Assembly: GCF_048128805.1 (NCBI RefSeq)
Contig: NC_136003.1
Location: 28,550,885 to 28,614,884 of the forward strand
From: Centroberyx gerrardi
Taxonomy: Eukaryota; Chordata; Actinopteri; Beryciformes; Berycidae
DNA: 64,000 nt
Direction of reading: 5' to 3'
Position numbers and translations under genes: made by a program. The first letter of the stretch is position 1; each line of letters opens with the position of its first letter. Positions 36,262 to 45,300 of this stretch are shown piece by piece. The notes under the pieces are model-generated. The model ran no database searches, was not told the origin of the DNA, and saw only the letters and a program-made list of their open reading frames with translations.

Positions 36262-36728
36262 GAATGAATGAATGAATGAATGAATGAATGGATGGATGGA
36301 TGGGTGGATGGATGACCTGCCCTCACCCTGGACACGCCGTCCTCGTTGGTCTGGATGCGGGAGCGGAGCTGCATCAGCCTCCACATGTCGTTCACCGGGG
36401 TGTTGGAGGAGGAGGAGGAGGATGAAGATGAGGCTGTCCTCTCCAGCAGCTCGGCGCCGGTGGGAAGCTCCTCCACCATGGCGATGTGCTTCTCGATCTG
36501 CCGCAGTTTGTCCTCGATGCGGAGGTAGGGAGCGGGCAGAGGCAGCGGAGGCTCGGCGGGGGTCTGGCCGTGAGGAGCCTCCGTCCACCGGGTCTTCACC
36601 TCCCGGATGCCCAGCTGGCCCAGCATGGCGTGGAGCAGGGTGTGGAGGGCGGTGAAGTTCACAGCTCCCACCTCGGGTGTGCCGATGGATAAGTTCACCA
36701 AGTCACACAGGCTGATGTCCTCTGACAT
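15805..36728 (-). CDS. qrich2: Glutamine-rich protein 2 orthologue (DUF4795), sperm-flagellum factor
   Basis: Twenty coding exons on the minus strand: 36728-36327, 31457-31353, 30684-30604, 30350-30237, 29571-28995, 28431-28346, 28161-28022, 27337-27244, 25865-25578, 24791-24669, 23990-23916, 23432-23268, 22696-22578, 21982-21917, 21509-21408, 20757-20530, 19439-19265, 18766-18655, 16549-16430 and 15935-15805. All phases agree, giving 1100 aa. The N-terminus carries the family motif LVNLSIGTPEVGAVNFTALH. A Ser run lies near residue 100 and exon 5 (235-427) is Pro/Ala/Ser-rich. A coiled-coil DUF4795 region spans roughly residues 500-790. Then come FHCISCDRPVDM, SRSCGGSHTLT and EVDILGLDGHIYKGR, all recognisable QRICH2 blocks. 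The family is required for sperm flagellum formation in mammals. The mammalian protein is about 560 aa longer; the missing part is the Gln-rich repeat block. Exon 9 encodes three QDEAG repeats. Donors of exons 4 and 9 are GC rather than GT. Confidence 0.92.
16115..16235 (+). repeat. Interspersed repeat with GCATGTCTTTGGACTGAGG core
   Basis: The words GGGCAATTTAGAGTGTCCAC, CTGCATGTCTTTGGACTG and GGGGAGAACATGCAAACTG form a segment seen very widely in fish and amphibian genomes. I do not assign its class. It lies in the last intron of QRICH2. Confidence 0.55.
16391..16424 (-). repeat. (CA)n directly downstream of the QRICH2 exon 19 donor
   Basis: Pure GT on the plus strand, so (CA)17 in the QRICH2 transcript. 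It starts about five bases after the donor GTGAGA (exon end 16430). Confidence 0.95.
16811..17190 (-). mobile_element. MITE-A copy 3
   Basis: Minus-orientation copy in the intron between QRICH2 exons 18 and 19. It shows CTTCCCATAGACAGCTAATG, GTAGTATTGATC and CAAACTGCATCCTATC, the reverse of words in copy 1. The ends are eroded. Confidence 0.65.
18254..18279 (+). repeat. (CA)n microsatellite
   Basis: About thirteen CA units in a QRICH2 intron. Confidence 0.9.
18396..18598 (+). mobile_element. MITE-A copy 4, truncated
   Basis: It starts GGGTTAGACTGATATATCAG and keeps the GGTTGTCTATGGGAAG block, then breaks off. The right half is missing and QRICH2 exon 18 begins about 60 bp further on. Confidence 0.65.
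18870..19045 (+). mobile_element. tRNA-derived SINE fragment, copy 2
   Basis: It contains GTTTGAATTCCCGGACCAGC (B-box-like), GAGTGAATGAGTAACGG and CCTTGAGCAAGGCACTGAAC. The same family is present at 2450-2670, 34483-34620 and 55555-55725. Confidence 0.7.
19960..20455 (+). mobile_element. LINE 3' end fragment, L2-like
   Basis: An AT-rich segment ending GCTGTATCCTGTTACTG...GGCATCATTAAAGTTTCATC. Related tails lie at 24370-24640, 30364-30450, 40990-41080 and 61165-61400 in reverse and near 41400-41660 forward. The GATGATCTAATC end is typical of L2-type LINE 3' tails. The strand follows that tail. Confidence 0.5.
19999..20031. repeat. Perfect short hairpin
   Basis: CATAGAGATAAAAA pairs with TTTTTATCTCTATG across a 5-base loop. 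It lies within the L2-like fragment. Confidence 0.8.
20816..21283 (-). mobile_element. MITE-A copy 5
   Basis: Begins AGGGTTTGACCAATGTGGG and ends CAATCAGTCTAACCCT, so both terminal inverted repeats are visible. It starts about 60 bp upstream of the acceptor of QRICH2 exon 16. Confidence 0.75.
22090..22127. repeat. Perfect 16-bp-arm hairpin in a QRICH2 intron
   Basis: CTCAGGTATGGCAAGT (22090-22105) pairs perfectly with ACTTGCCATACCTGAG (22112-22127) around the loop TGTGCC. The next 100 bp resemble sequence near 30718-30830, so it is probably part of a dispersed repeat. Confidence 0.85.
22765..23112 (+). mobile_element. MITE-A copy 6
   Basis: It contains GGGTTTTAGTGTCCCATG and TTTCAGAGGC and ends ATATCAGTCAAACCCTAG. 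It lies between QRICH2 exons 12 and 13. Confidence 0.7.
24797..24832 (-). repeat. (UG)n in place of the pyrimidine tract of QRICH2 exon 10
   Basis: Pure CA on the plus strand gives (UG)18 in the QRICH2 transcript. It ends only about four bases before the acceptor CCTAG (exon starts 24791), so no normal polypyrimidine tract is present. Confidence 0.95.
25886..27111. repeat. GGTTAGACTGAG minisatellite with higher-order repeats
   Basis: About 100 tandem 11- and 12-bp units fill the intron between QRICH2 exons 8 and 9. Units differ in a short variable core between ACTGAG words: GTTAG, GGTTAG, ATTAG, AGTTAG, GGTTGG, AGTTGG, GGCTGG, GGGTAG or GGATAG. The order is not random: the GGCTGG-led series at about 25914 recurs 152 bp later at 26066 with the first eleven units identical. 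Another block, three AGTTGG units followed through GGATAG and GGGTAG, occurs twice (about 26393-26520 and 26578-26700). The array ends about 20 bp from exon 9. Confidence 0.97.
27112..27138. repeat. 12-bp-arm hairpin abutting the minisatellite
   Basis: ACTCAAAGGTTT is followed by TTC and then AAACCTTTGAGT, a perfect inverted repeat. Its left arm is continuous with the last minisatellite unit. Confidence 0.9.
28546..28925. mobile_element. MITE-C, fold-back element with about 95-bp TIRs
   Basis: The left end AAGGAATACACCAAG and the right end CTTGCTGTATTCCTT are inverted. The similarity continues inward through GACACCAAAATCATCCATG. It lies in the intron between QRICH2 exons 5 and 6. A second, interrupted copy lies at 32692-33250. 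Confidence 0.75.
30364..30450 (-). mobile_element. L2-like LINE 3' tail fragment
   Basis: GATGAGATGAAACTTTAATG followed by ATCCTTGTGGGGAG matches, reversed, the tail at 20420-20455. It begins about 13 bp upstream of QRICH2 exon 4. Confidence 0.5.
30984..31331. mobile_element. MITE-G with GGGCTGGGCGATA termini
   Basis: The inverted ends are TCTGGGCGATATGG on the left and TTATCGCCCAGCCC on the right, with ATCATGATAT-type words between. It ends 20 bp from the donor of QRICH2 exon 2 (exon end 31353), so nearly the whole start of that intron is element sequence. Confidence 0.7.
32106..32152 (+). repeat. (GT)n microsatellite
   Basis: About 23 GT units in QRICH2 intron 1. Confidence 0.95.
32692..33250. 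mobile_element. MITE-C copy 2, interrupted
   Basis: The left-arm word ACACCAAAACCATCCATGTG is at 32692. The body and the right arm ending GGTGTATTCCTT lie at about 33005-33250. Roughly 285 bp between them do not match copy 1, so this copy was interrupted by other DNA or rearranged. Confidence 0.55.
34050..34112 (+). repeat. (GA)n / GAGAGG purine tract
   Basis: An AG-rich low-complexity run with GAGAGGGAGAGGG variants in QRICH2 intron 1. Confidence 0.9.
34483..34620 (+). mobile_element. tRNA-derived SINE fragment, copy 3
   Basis: It contains GTGAGCAAGACACTGAACGC and CCCTATGAGGATTAAAG, the same core and tail as the copy at 2450-2670. Confidence 0.6.
34617..34850 (-). repeat. Repeat H copy 1
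   Basis: This matches 42573-42801 in inverted orientation. Shared words include CATGGTGACCTCATGCTGCA, CCAATAAAACCATC, TTGAATGATCCCTCACTG and GTTATGTCCCGCCCC. Confidence 0.75.
34912..35311. mobile_element. Large fold-back element with an internal insertion
   Basis: Outer arms ACTAAACCCCAAACCCAAAT (34912) and ATTTGGGTTTGGGGTTTAGT (right end) are inverted. Inner arms of about 42 bp (35133-35174 and 35198-35239) form a near-perfect hairpin. The left arm is split by about 150 bp of unrelated AT-rich DNA (34981-35130), which suggests a later insertion. Confidence 0.75.
35330..35706. mobile_element. MITE-D copy 1, TTAAAGCTGCA termini
   Basis: It begins TTAAAGCTGCACCAGGCAAC and ends GATGCAGCTTTAA. 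A second copy lies at 46155-46466 with shared words GCACTTT, GGAGATCACT or GAGATAACT, and CACTTCCTGT. Confidence 0.7.
36214..36318 (+). repeat. (GATA)n-(GAAT)n-(GGAT)n tetranucleotide block
   Basis: Three adjoining tetranucleotide arrays. They begin about eight bases inside QRICH2 intron 1 from the exon 1 donor (exon end 36327). Confidence 0.95.
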
Positions 36729-37160
36729 GGCTGAGTTTTACTCGGAATTCATACTTAAAAAAAGACGTTACTAGAAGAAATCCGGTGGACCGTTGTTAGC
36801 TTGTGAAACTTCAAAACTCACACTTCTAACGGTACATTTTAGCTAACAAATGCTTCTTTTAGTGAAGTCGATTTCGATTTAAAAAAAAATAAAAAATACG
36901 CCATAAAAATGAGTAAAGCGGTCTAAACTAACACACTATTCAGTCTATGTTATCTCCATCTTGGAGGACGTTTTAACGCTGAAGCTCGGTTCTGCTGTTT
37001 CTGCTGTGGAACGTTACCGGTGGTCAAACGAAAGCAGCAATCTAACCTCCCGTCGGTTGACTGACTGGACCCAGTCCCAGACCAGGGCACAGCTGTGTCA
37101 AGCTGGACAGAGTTAGACCGGAAGTGGAGCGATTGCGCCTTCAAAATAAAAGCGTAAAAC
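36729..37160 (-). promoter_or_regulatory. Probable QRICH2 core promoter / 5' UTR
   Basis: This is the region upstream of the QRICH2 ATG (36728). A perfect ETS-type site ACCGGAAGTG lies at 37117-37126. No TATA box is apparent. The transcription start is not resolved. Confidence 0.4.
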
Positions 37161-37169
37161 TTGTCAAGG

Positions 37170-37610
37170 AAAGTATTGGTAAGTCAGTCTCATCATATTC
37201 ACCGTTTATTTAAAATTGGACATGGGTCAGTCAATGTGGTCCACCTCTGATATGATGCAGTTTGTTTGATTGAATATTTATTATATAATTGATCAATACT
37301 ACACTTGTTGTCTATGGGAATACACACAAGCATGAATTAATATGTTATTATTATTAGTAGTAGTAGTCATAGTAGTATTATATTGTTATTCATATTATGC
37401 TGGGTTCCCATTGTCTTAATGCTGTTTCAGAGACTTTTCCACTCTGGCAAGAATAACATTTTGGGGGAGGCAATGAAAAAATGTTTTATGTGAAACTGGT
37501 CACAATTAACGATATTCAATATCATCGCAAAATATCGGCTCTCAACAGCTTCACTCAAAACATATTGGTATAGATCAAAAACCAATATGGCCTATTAGTA
37601 AAATCCTAGA
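37170..37610 (+). mobile_element. MITE-A copy 7
   Basis: It shows GTCTATGGGAATACACAC and GTTTCAGAGACTTTTCC and a degraded right end near AAAATCCTAG. It lies just upstream of the QRICH2 promoter candidate. Confidence 0.6.
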
Positions 37611-37873
37611 TGGGATGTAAACAACAATACAAACCATATCAAAGGACAGTTTGAAGAAAGAAAGAACACACTGCAACCAGATTTCAATTTAATACAGATC
37701 CCTCCCTTTAAATATGTATTTTCACCTAATTGTAGTATCCAAATGTTGACGCAACGCGTTTGTAAGTAAGGGTTTTGTTTTGAAACTTTTAACCGGATGT
37801 GCTATGTTTTATTCTTTCTAGCTTGACGCTGCTATCGTCCATCGCTTCCCACGTTGGGACTCGCAGCGTTCCC

Positions 37874-37887
37874 GGTCGCTAAGCAAC
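37874..37887. promoter_or_regulatory. X-box-like (RFX) motif
   Basis: GGTCGCTAAGCAAC. It fits the RFX consensus GTNRCC-N(0-3)-RGYAAC at 11 of 12 positions, with a one-base spacer. It sits in a small GC-rich island, about 1.15 kb upstream of the QRICH2 start codon. RFX factors drive ciliary and flagellar genes. Confidence 0.4.
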
Positions 37888-39569
37888 GAGAGGCCGGCGG
37901 AGCGGCTGGATGTTAAATCGACCGCTTGGTTTTCAATGCGTTCACACTGGTTTCAGACGCCACGACTGAAGTTTTATATAGACTTTAGTGGCTTTCTTTT
38001 GATCAGTTTTTTTTCACACTTAATACACATGAACTTAGTGATAAAGGCCTACATCTGAGTTCATGTTTACAACAAACTATACATTACAATGTCAACCACA
38101 AATCAAAAATGGGCAGGTGAACAGTATTTTCTGCTTGGAAGCTCATATTTACTTTATTTCTCATTGAACCCGAATGCAGCATTTAGGCACCAAATCCTCA
38201 TCTATTAACTTTCTCCATTAACACTGGTGGTGAAATTAAAGACTGCTAAACAATGAAACAGTTGATAATATTTCCACCCACCAGTAATTATTGATTTACT
38301 TTTATTTACTTACTCCACATAAAAAGGTTAATAACCTGAGTTAAGGTGAATTTAACCATCCATATTCATATCAAGTCTTTTCATAATATCCATAATAAAA
38401 CATAAGTTCTTTGGAATAGCATAAAACATGGCTGGTAAAGCATAAAACAAATGTTCAAAATAACATTTTATTGATATAATAAAAACAAGCAAGCATGAAA
38501 ATTCAGGTGTCATTCTGAATTACTCCATTCAAGTATAAAATCACCTTCATAGTACACATGTAATTCCCTTAACATCCTAGAGACAGATTGCATTCAACCC
38601 AGTCACAGCACAAACTGTGTTAAGTAAACCATAAACAAACCCAAACCCCCTAACCTTTCATTTCACAACAGATTACCTACAGAGTATGTGATTCAGAAAT
38701 TTTCAACAAAAAAATACAGCATGTAAGATATAGTTCAGACATAAAGCAGTCTGAGAGACAGAAATATGTAAGGCCCATATTTAGCAATGTGTGTTTTCGG
38801 TGTCATATTGGTCTAAAATCTCAAATAACCCATCCTCGTCCTCGTGCGATAACCCTTTTCGTTAAAAAGAAAAGAAAAACTGCATCTCCTCTTTTGTCAC
38901 CAAAGTAAAAAATTAAATTATTTCCCCAGTTACCCTCTAACTTTTGTTCCTTGGGGATTTTCTTCCATGAGAGTAAAGGAGGTGAAGGAAAAGTATAGCA
39001 AGGAACAGAAAAAAAGGATTGCTCTTTTTTTTTTTTGGCACAATCCAAACAGAGTGCAGAGTCACGAGGCTCCCACTGCCTTCTGGATCTGATTACTACT
39101 AACCCAATTATATAGCACTTAAAAGTATAGATGAATGAATAATACAAAAAAAAAAAAACATACACAAAGAAATACATTTACAGCATAGAGCCATGAGGGA
39201 GAAAATGGATTTCATGGTAAACAAAAATGAAGTGTAGGAAGTTTCGTTTCCTGATCATATTTCCCTTTCTACTTTGCTCCCAACTGATCGATGTGTAAGA
39301 ATGAAAGTTGTCTAAGTTACTCGTCCAGACTGGCTACTTTGGTAGGAATTGCACTCTGTGTAATAAAAGTAAACTTTTATATTGCATGGCCTTGTGATAC
39401 CAGCTGAACTTCTACTGTGAGTGACAGAGAGGACAGAGGTGAGTGTGCATAAACACGACTGCTCCATATAGAGTGAAGACACACAATTCAACAGCGTCCC
39501 TCGCACTTTACACAAGGAAAAAAAAAATGTTATTACTGACTTACGGAGCCCGGGAGTGGCTGTAATTAA

Positions 39570-39968
39570 CAGAGGTGGGACTCGAGTCAGACTCAAGTAA
39601 AGACCTGACTTGAGGCATGAAGAGAAGACTTTGTGTAAATGACTTAGATTGAAAGTGATGAGATTTGTTCCAGCAGACGACTGAATTTAAATTCTGTTTT
39701 CTGAATTTGTATGGAATGATTGAATTTATTGAAGTTGAAACTGATTATAGAAATCAAACTCATGATGCTCTCACCAAGTTTTTATCCTATTAAAACCATA
39801 TTGCATTGAAAAGTCCGAGATATTTAGTTTTCTTTAAGATATTAAATTGATACTGGACTCTTGATTTGTTCTGACCATTTAGACTTGAGACTTGACATTA
39901 ATGACATGGACTTGACTTGGACTTGACTTGAGACTGACTCAAGCAAAATTGACTTGGTCACACCTCTG
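39570..39968. mobile_element. hAT MITE-E copy 1 with intact target duplication
   Basis: A 399-bp element with termini CAGAGGTG and CACCTCTG, flanked on both sides by GTAATTAA (39562-39569 and 39969-39976), a perfect 8-bp target-site duplication. Internal CAAGTC/GACTTG words are repeated. The same family recurs in the opposite orientation at 62481-62891. Confidence 0.92.
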
Positions 39969-40725
39969 GTAATTAAGTTTTAATTTGTGCACATTACATG
40001 CTATTGTGTGCGCATGAGATATGAAACATGCATGAGTTGCATAAAAGCATGCAAGTAGATAGAAGACATCAAATGTGTGAATGTTTTGAGTCAATCTGTT
40101 GCCAGAGTAACCGCACCAAACGCTTTTCTGAAATGTGGTGTTGGATTTTTGCGTTGACAGCTATAATATTATTGCAGCTGATTCACTAACAAGTCGATAA
40201 AGTCTCTCAAAATCCCTGCAAACTGACAACAGACGAGCCCATCAGCTCTTACTGTCCTTGTCAAAATTTGATTCATTTCTATCCATGATGCTTTATTTAA
40301 GTCTGATTCAGCTAAGTATATTTTTATTAGTGTTAATTAATTTGTTCATGAATTGTGAAATTGTGCGTTCAAAATAATGCTAAATAACAATGTGAGGGCA
40401 TGAATTTAAGCGAAACGAGGTTTATCTCGTGCGCACGCAGCACCACCCGTCCCTCTGGTGTAGTAAACTGCGGCCTGGAGATAAGTGTTGTGTTCTGCTG
40501 CAGCCGCTGCCGGGCTCCTGCAGACCAGCTGGCTCTGTGAAAACCAGAGGAGTTACAGTGTCAGTCTGTTGGAGAGGCTGTGGCGGGCCGGGGAGGCTGG
40601 TGAGGGGGTCAGAGTTCATCCCCCAGGAGAAGCTGGGATATCTGTACAGAGCGTCTTCCCCGGACCGTTCTTCCAGCAGTGAAGAGTGGAAACGCCTCCG
40701 CCCTCCTCCTCCTCGCTCCAACACA

Positions 40726-42306
40726 TCAGATGCTGTCATAGTCCGAGTCCCGCCTCCTGGACTCCACCACCCACTCGGCCACGAAGAAGGACAGCGAGCC
40801 CAGGAAGCCCACCAGCACCAGGATCAGCAGCTGCCAGTGCAGCAGCAGGTAGTTGCTGTAGCCGAAGGCCAGAGCGGCCATGATGGACTGTGGAGGAAAA
40901 CAACGACAAGGACGCATTAGAAAGATGAACCAAACTGGACTGGGATCCAGTCAGATTCAACCAGCCAACATCAACTGACTCTGAACCTTAAGATAAGCTG
41001 AAACATTAATGGTTCCTGTAGGGAAACTGGTCCTGGAGCAGCAAAATAATAACAGGATACAGCAAAGAAAAAAAACATAATATGATTGTTGCAAATATTT
41101 AAACATAACACAACTGACAATTCGTTATTGTGATACCTTGGTAGAATCCAATTCCACTATCTGCTATTGCCAGAAACTTGTATGTATATAATGACATTTA
41201 TACACATGATGTGCAAAATGTGCATCATAACTTTAATCAAGTCAGAAGCACATTGCTACGAGCTTTTTTCCATTTGTACTGAAATTATTTTTCACCTGCA
41301 CCAAAACAATTTCCACTGGCAACTGTGTGACAATAAAAGGAACTTGCTAATAAAATATATTGTCATTTTTAGATGAAATAAATATTACATATTTTTTGAA
41401 TGTATAATATCTTTTTATAATTTTTCACATACTCCATATACTTCATGCCTATGGTATATTTTCATATTGTATATATTTTTCATTCATTTCTTTCTTTGCC
41501 TCAATATGTTCAACTGCTGTTATTTTTCACATCCTGATATATTACATTCTGCAGTTCACTTTTCCCCTCATACTTTTCATTCATACATTTCTTATAATGT
41601 TGAAATTATCAGCTGCATTATATTTAAATACCTCTATAGATATAGAGATATTTGCCATGTTCTTTGATCTTTTCTTTTTCTTATTTATGGAGCTCCAAAG
41701 CAGAACAAGCTCTGATCCAGGAGATCGCAGTCGGTCAGTAAGGGTTTTGAATCTTTGTTTCTGGGTTAGATTTGCTGACGACACCCAGCTCTTCCCATCG
41801 TTCCCGCCAGACGACCCCACAGTCTCGGCACGGATATCGGCATGCCTCGCCGATATCTCGACATGGATGAAGGAACGCCACCTTCAGCTTAACCTGTCAA
41901 AGACTGAGCTCCTTGTCATCCTAGCCAGTCCCTCTGTACACCAACAGATCAATATCCAGCTCGAATCAGCTCAGCTCATTCCTGCAAAGTCTACCCAAAA
42001 CTTGGGTGTCTGCCAAATGGGAAATTGTAAATTGTAATTATAATTTCTATCCAAATTTTTCCTTTGCTGTATCCCATTATGACTCGCTGCTGTAACGACC
42101 CATATTCTCCACCGGGGTCAGTTCAGCCTCATCTTATCGTAACAGTGCGCTGAATTTAAAACGCACCTGAATGAACTTGAAGACGGCGAAGGCAGGAGCG
42201 CTTTCTTCGCGGAACATGAAGCCGATGATGCTGAGCAGCTGAGTGTTGAAGCAGCTGTCGCCCAGACCGAGCAGGAAGCTGCACAGCAACGCCACGCTGA
42301 TGCTGA

Positions 42307-42345
<39 letters not shown>

Positions 42346-45300
42346 CACAAAGTCAAGTTAAAGGGGCACTAACTAGTCTATGATGACCTTTATCAATCTC
42401 TACTGGCGACCTGTAGGAATTGCAACATCGTCTCCTCCTACACATCCTCATACAATTCATATCAAAACAAAGTCAGCTTTGTCTCAGGGTTCCTACACAG
42501 TTTCAATTTCAATTTCAAAATCCCACACTTTTTCCAGACCTTAAAGACACCATCAAACAGCATCTTTACTCTGTTGAAACAGGATGTTGGGGGCGGGACA
42601 TAACGCAGTGAGGGATCATTCAAAAATCTAAACCAATGGGAGATCAGTCAGGGAGAGAAAGGCAGTTTTATTTGATGGGAGGAGCGGGACTCTTCAAAAA
42701 TCTGTGATGGTTTTATTGGTTGGAATATATGTTTATATCTACTGATGCAGCATGAGGTCACCATGAAAGATACTCTGTAAGTAAAAGTAAAAGTAATGGG
42801 AGTTCCTTTCATGGTGACTTTAATTTATTTTGGTTCGATTTGAATATTTTGGTTGGTGTTCAATATTATATGTTATATCACTCTATAGATGATCATTCTA
42901 CACAGCAACAAATATCAGAATATGTGAAATCACAAAAAAAGTGTAGTTGTGTGTATATCAGGATAGTGCAACATTTCCATAGTTCTCCAAACTTTTTTAG
43001 GCAATTTCTATCTTTCTATCTGCAAATAAACTATTTTTCCATACATTTCTAGACTTTCCAGCCCTGTGTAGGAGCCCTGATCTCCATTTCTGGTCCATGA
43101 TCTCTGTTTCTAGTCGGCTCTCTCGGTACCTGGGGGTGATGAAGGCCTGCAGGTCCGTCCCTTCCTCCGGGGCCAGAGGGGCGTCGCTGGCGATGTTGAG
43201 GAAAATCAGGTAGAAGGCCACAAAGTGAGTGATGAGCCCCAGCAGCACCACTGGGTTCCTCCCAAACCGGTTGCACTTGTTCAGCATCCCGAACACGCCC
43301 CCTCCTGGCCACGCCAAGAAGCCACACCAACAAAGAAGAAAAGAAGAAAACCTGATACCTTGTGACATTCCTCAGGTCATTTCCTTGTTGTCTCTGATGT
43401 TTCAATCCTGCGTTTTTCACGTGACATGCTGCATAATAAAGATTTAAAAAGGGCCACAGCACAGCAAAGCAAAGCGGACTCACCTAAGATCTCCCCTATG
43501 CCAATAAAAATGCCCGAGACGCCGATCAGACTCTTGGCGTCTTGCCCGAACCGCGTCATGGCTCCAATACACGTCCCATACACCCCGCTGTAAAAGGTCA
43601 GCTCCAAACCTGCCAGTGAAGAGGGAGCAAAGGCCATGAATTCAGACTTACTAGTTCCATTTTATATCTACTTTTATCACATACCACACTGTATTCCACT
43701 GTATTTTATTCTTTTACCCACCTGTGTACGCTATGGAGATGCTCAGCAGCAACATCTCTTTGGTCACCAACAGTTTGCACGCTTTGACTGCAACGACAAA
43801 GCGTCACGTAAGAGAAAAGTCCAGTTACCTAAAGGCCAAAAGCTCATGGAGGTTTCATAAACAATGTGGGACACGATATTCTATAAACTTACAAAATGCG
43901 TCCAGAGCCTGGGAGCAGAGGCTCGGGCCAGGCGATCTGCGAAGAGAAGGAAGTTAGAAACATTATAGTACACTAGCGTTCGACAGATATGGCTTTTTGA
44001 AGGCCGATATCAATATTTTTGGGGATTGAAGCTGGACGGTCGACATTTTCTGCAGATAATCAATATCTTTACATTTGCGTGCCGAGAAATTCCAAAAAGG
44101 ATTCAGCGTTTCCCCCGAGAATTTTATTCTCGGCAGGTTGTAAAAAGGCTATGAAACAGCATTTTAGAGACATCATGGGACATTAAAACTCTCTCTCACA
44201 TTCGGACAGTAAAAACATTTCAACCAGAAATTTCTTGTGCTTGTTCTTATTTTATTTGATTTCATTAGGTTTGGCTGGCAGCTAAACGAATGATACTCCT
44301 GAACTGCAAAAAGCGTAACCTAAATACATTTACAGTCTATAAATGGTTGGATGACTATCTGGATATTATAAACATGGAACATGCAGTACTGTCATTAAAA
44401 GAAATTGGTAAAGGTAAACGTGGAATTTGGGAGAGAAGTAGATCATTTATGGATTCTCCTGTTGTAATCAGTTATATAAACTTATGAATGCTTGCTGATG
44501 TTGTAATTGAGGAAGTATTATGCTTGGAAAATGCTAAACTATGAAAAAAAAAAAAAGACATTTCATGAATCTTTTTTTCTTAAAGGAGTCTGGCCCTTGT
44601 CCTTTTGCAGGCACATGTGGTTTTTTTTTCCTTGGAGAATTCACCTTTCAACCCATTCCCAAACTGGACTTGGTTGCCATGGCGACTGTATCACAGCAGT
44701 CTCAATGAGAAGCATATAAGAGACAACAAAGGATAACATTTACAGTTGAAGGTCACCTGTCCTGTGCCGCGCCGTTCCGCTAAAAAAAAAAAAAAAAAAA
44801 GTATCATTCTTGCTCCGGGCGGGACGGCACTCACCCGGCTACGGAGGCGCTCTCCGAGGATTCGGTCTGCGGCAGCGCCTCGGACGACTCAGAGCGCGTG
44901 GCTTCAGGGTCCGGCTTCCGGATCAGGAAGAACAGGAAGCAACCAACCAGGCTGATGACCGTCAGAGAGATGAACACCGTCTGGCGGTCTTTGTCTGAGA
45001 AACAAGAACGACCGGCATGAGTCACACACTTCAAAATGAGAAGTGACACTGGCAGGGGAGCGGAAATCCATGAATAGCAATAAAAATGTAATTATCAGGC
45101 GTTTATTCACAGATTTAAAAAATAAAACTTGCTAAATACCCGTTATGTGAACGTGTCCATGCCAGGCAAAATATATGTACAGGTTTCCGAAGAATAAGCT
45201 GTAAAGAGATAAGGGATGTTGAGAAAATCTTCTGCGTTCAAAAATTCAATACATACTCAAGAGTGAAAAAAAACACACTTCTGCACAAAATGTTATGAGA

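Larger units (their letters stand above)
31458..36326 (-). other. QRICH2 intron 1
   Basis: This 4.9-kb intron is largely repeats: a (GT)n at 32106-32152, an interrupted MITE-C copy (32692-33250), a GA-rich run (34050-34112), a SINE fragment (34483-34620), repeat H (34617-34850), a large fold-back (34912-35311), MITE-D (35330-35706) and a GATA/GAAT/GGAT tetranucleotide block (36214-36318). No coding gene is visible. Confidence 0.7.
37611..40291. other. Intergenic region between QRICH2 and MFSD11
   Basis: No coding exon is recognisable. It holds a GC-rich island with an X-box-like motif (37840-37925) and a complete hAT MITE with target duplications (39570-39968). A long AT-rich stretch may be MFSD11 3' UTR on the minus strand; TTTATT signals lie near 40292 and 38464. 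Confidence 0.5.

Noticed and set aside
41597-42037. 146-aa plus-strand frame as a host gene
   Set aside because: Its second half is a LINE reverse transcriptase fragment (FADDTQLF); the first half is unrelated AT-rich sequence.
43049-43483. 144-aa minus-strand frame over MFSD11 exon 11
   Set aside because: It is in the wrong phase relative to exon 11, whose conserved NRFGRNPVVLLG frame splices correctly.
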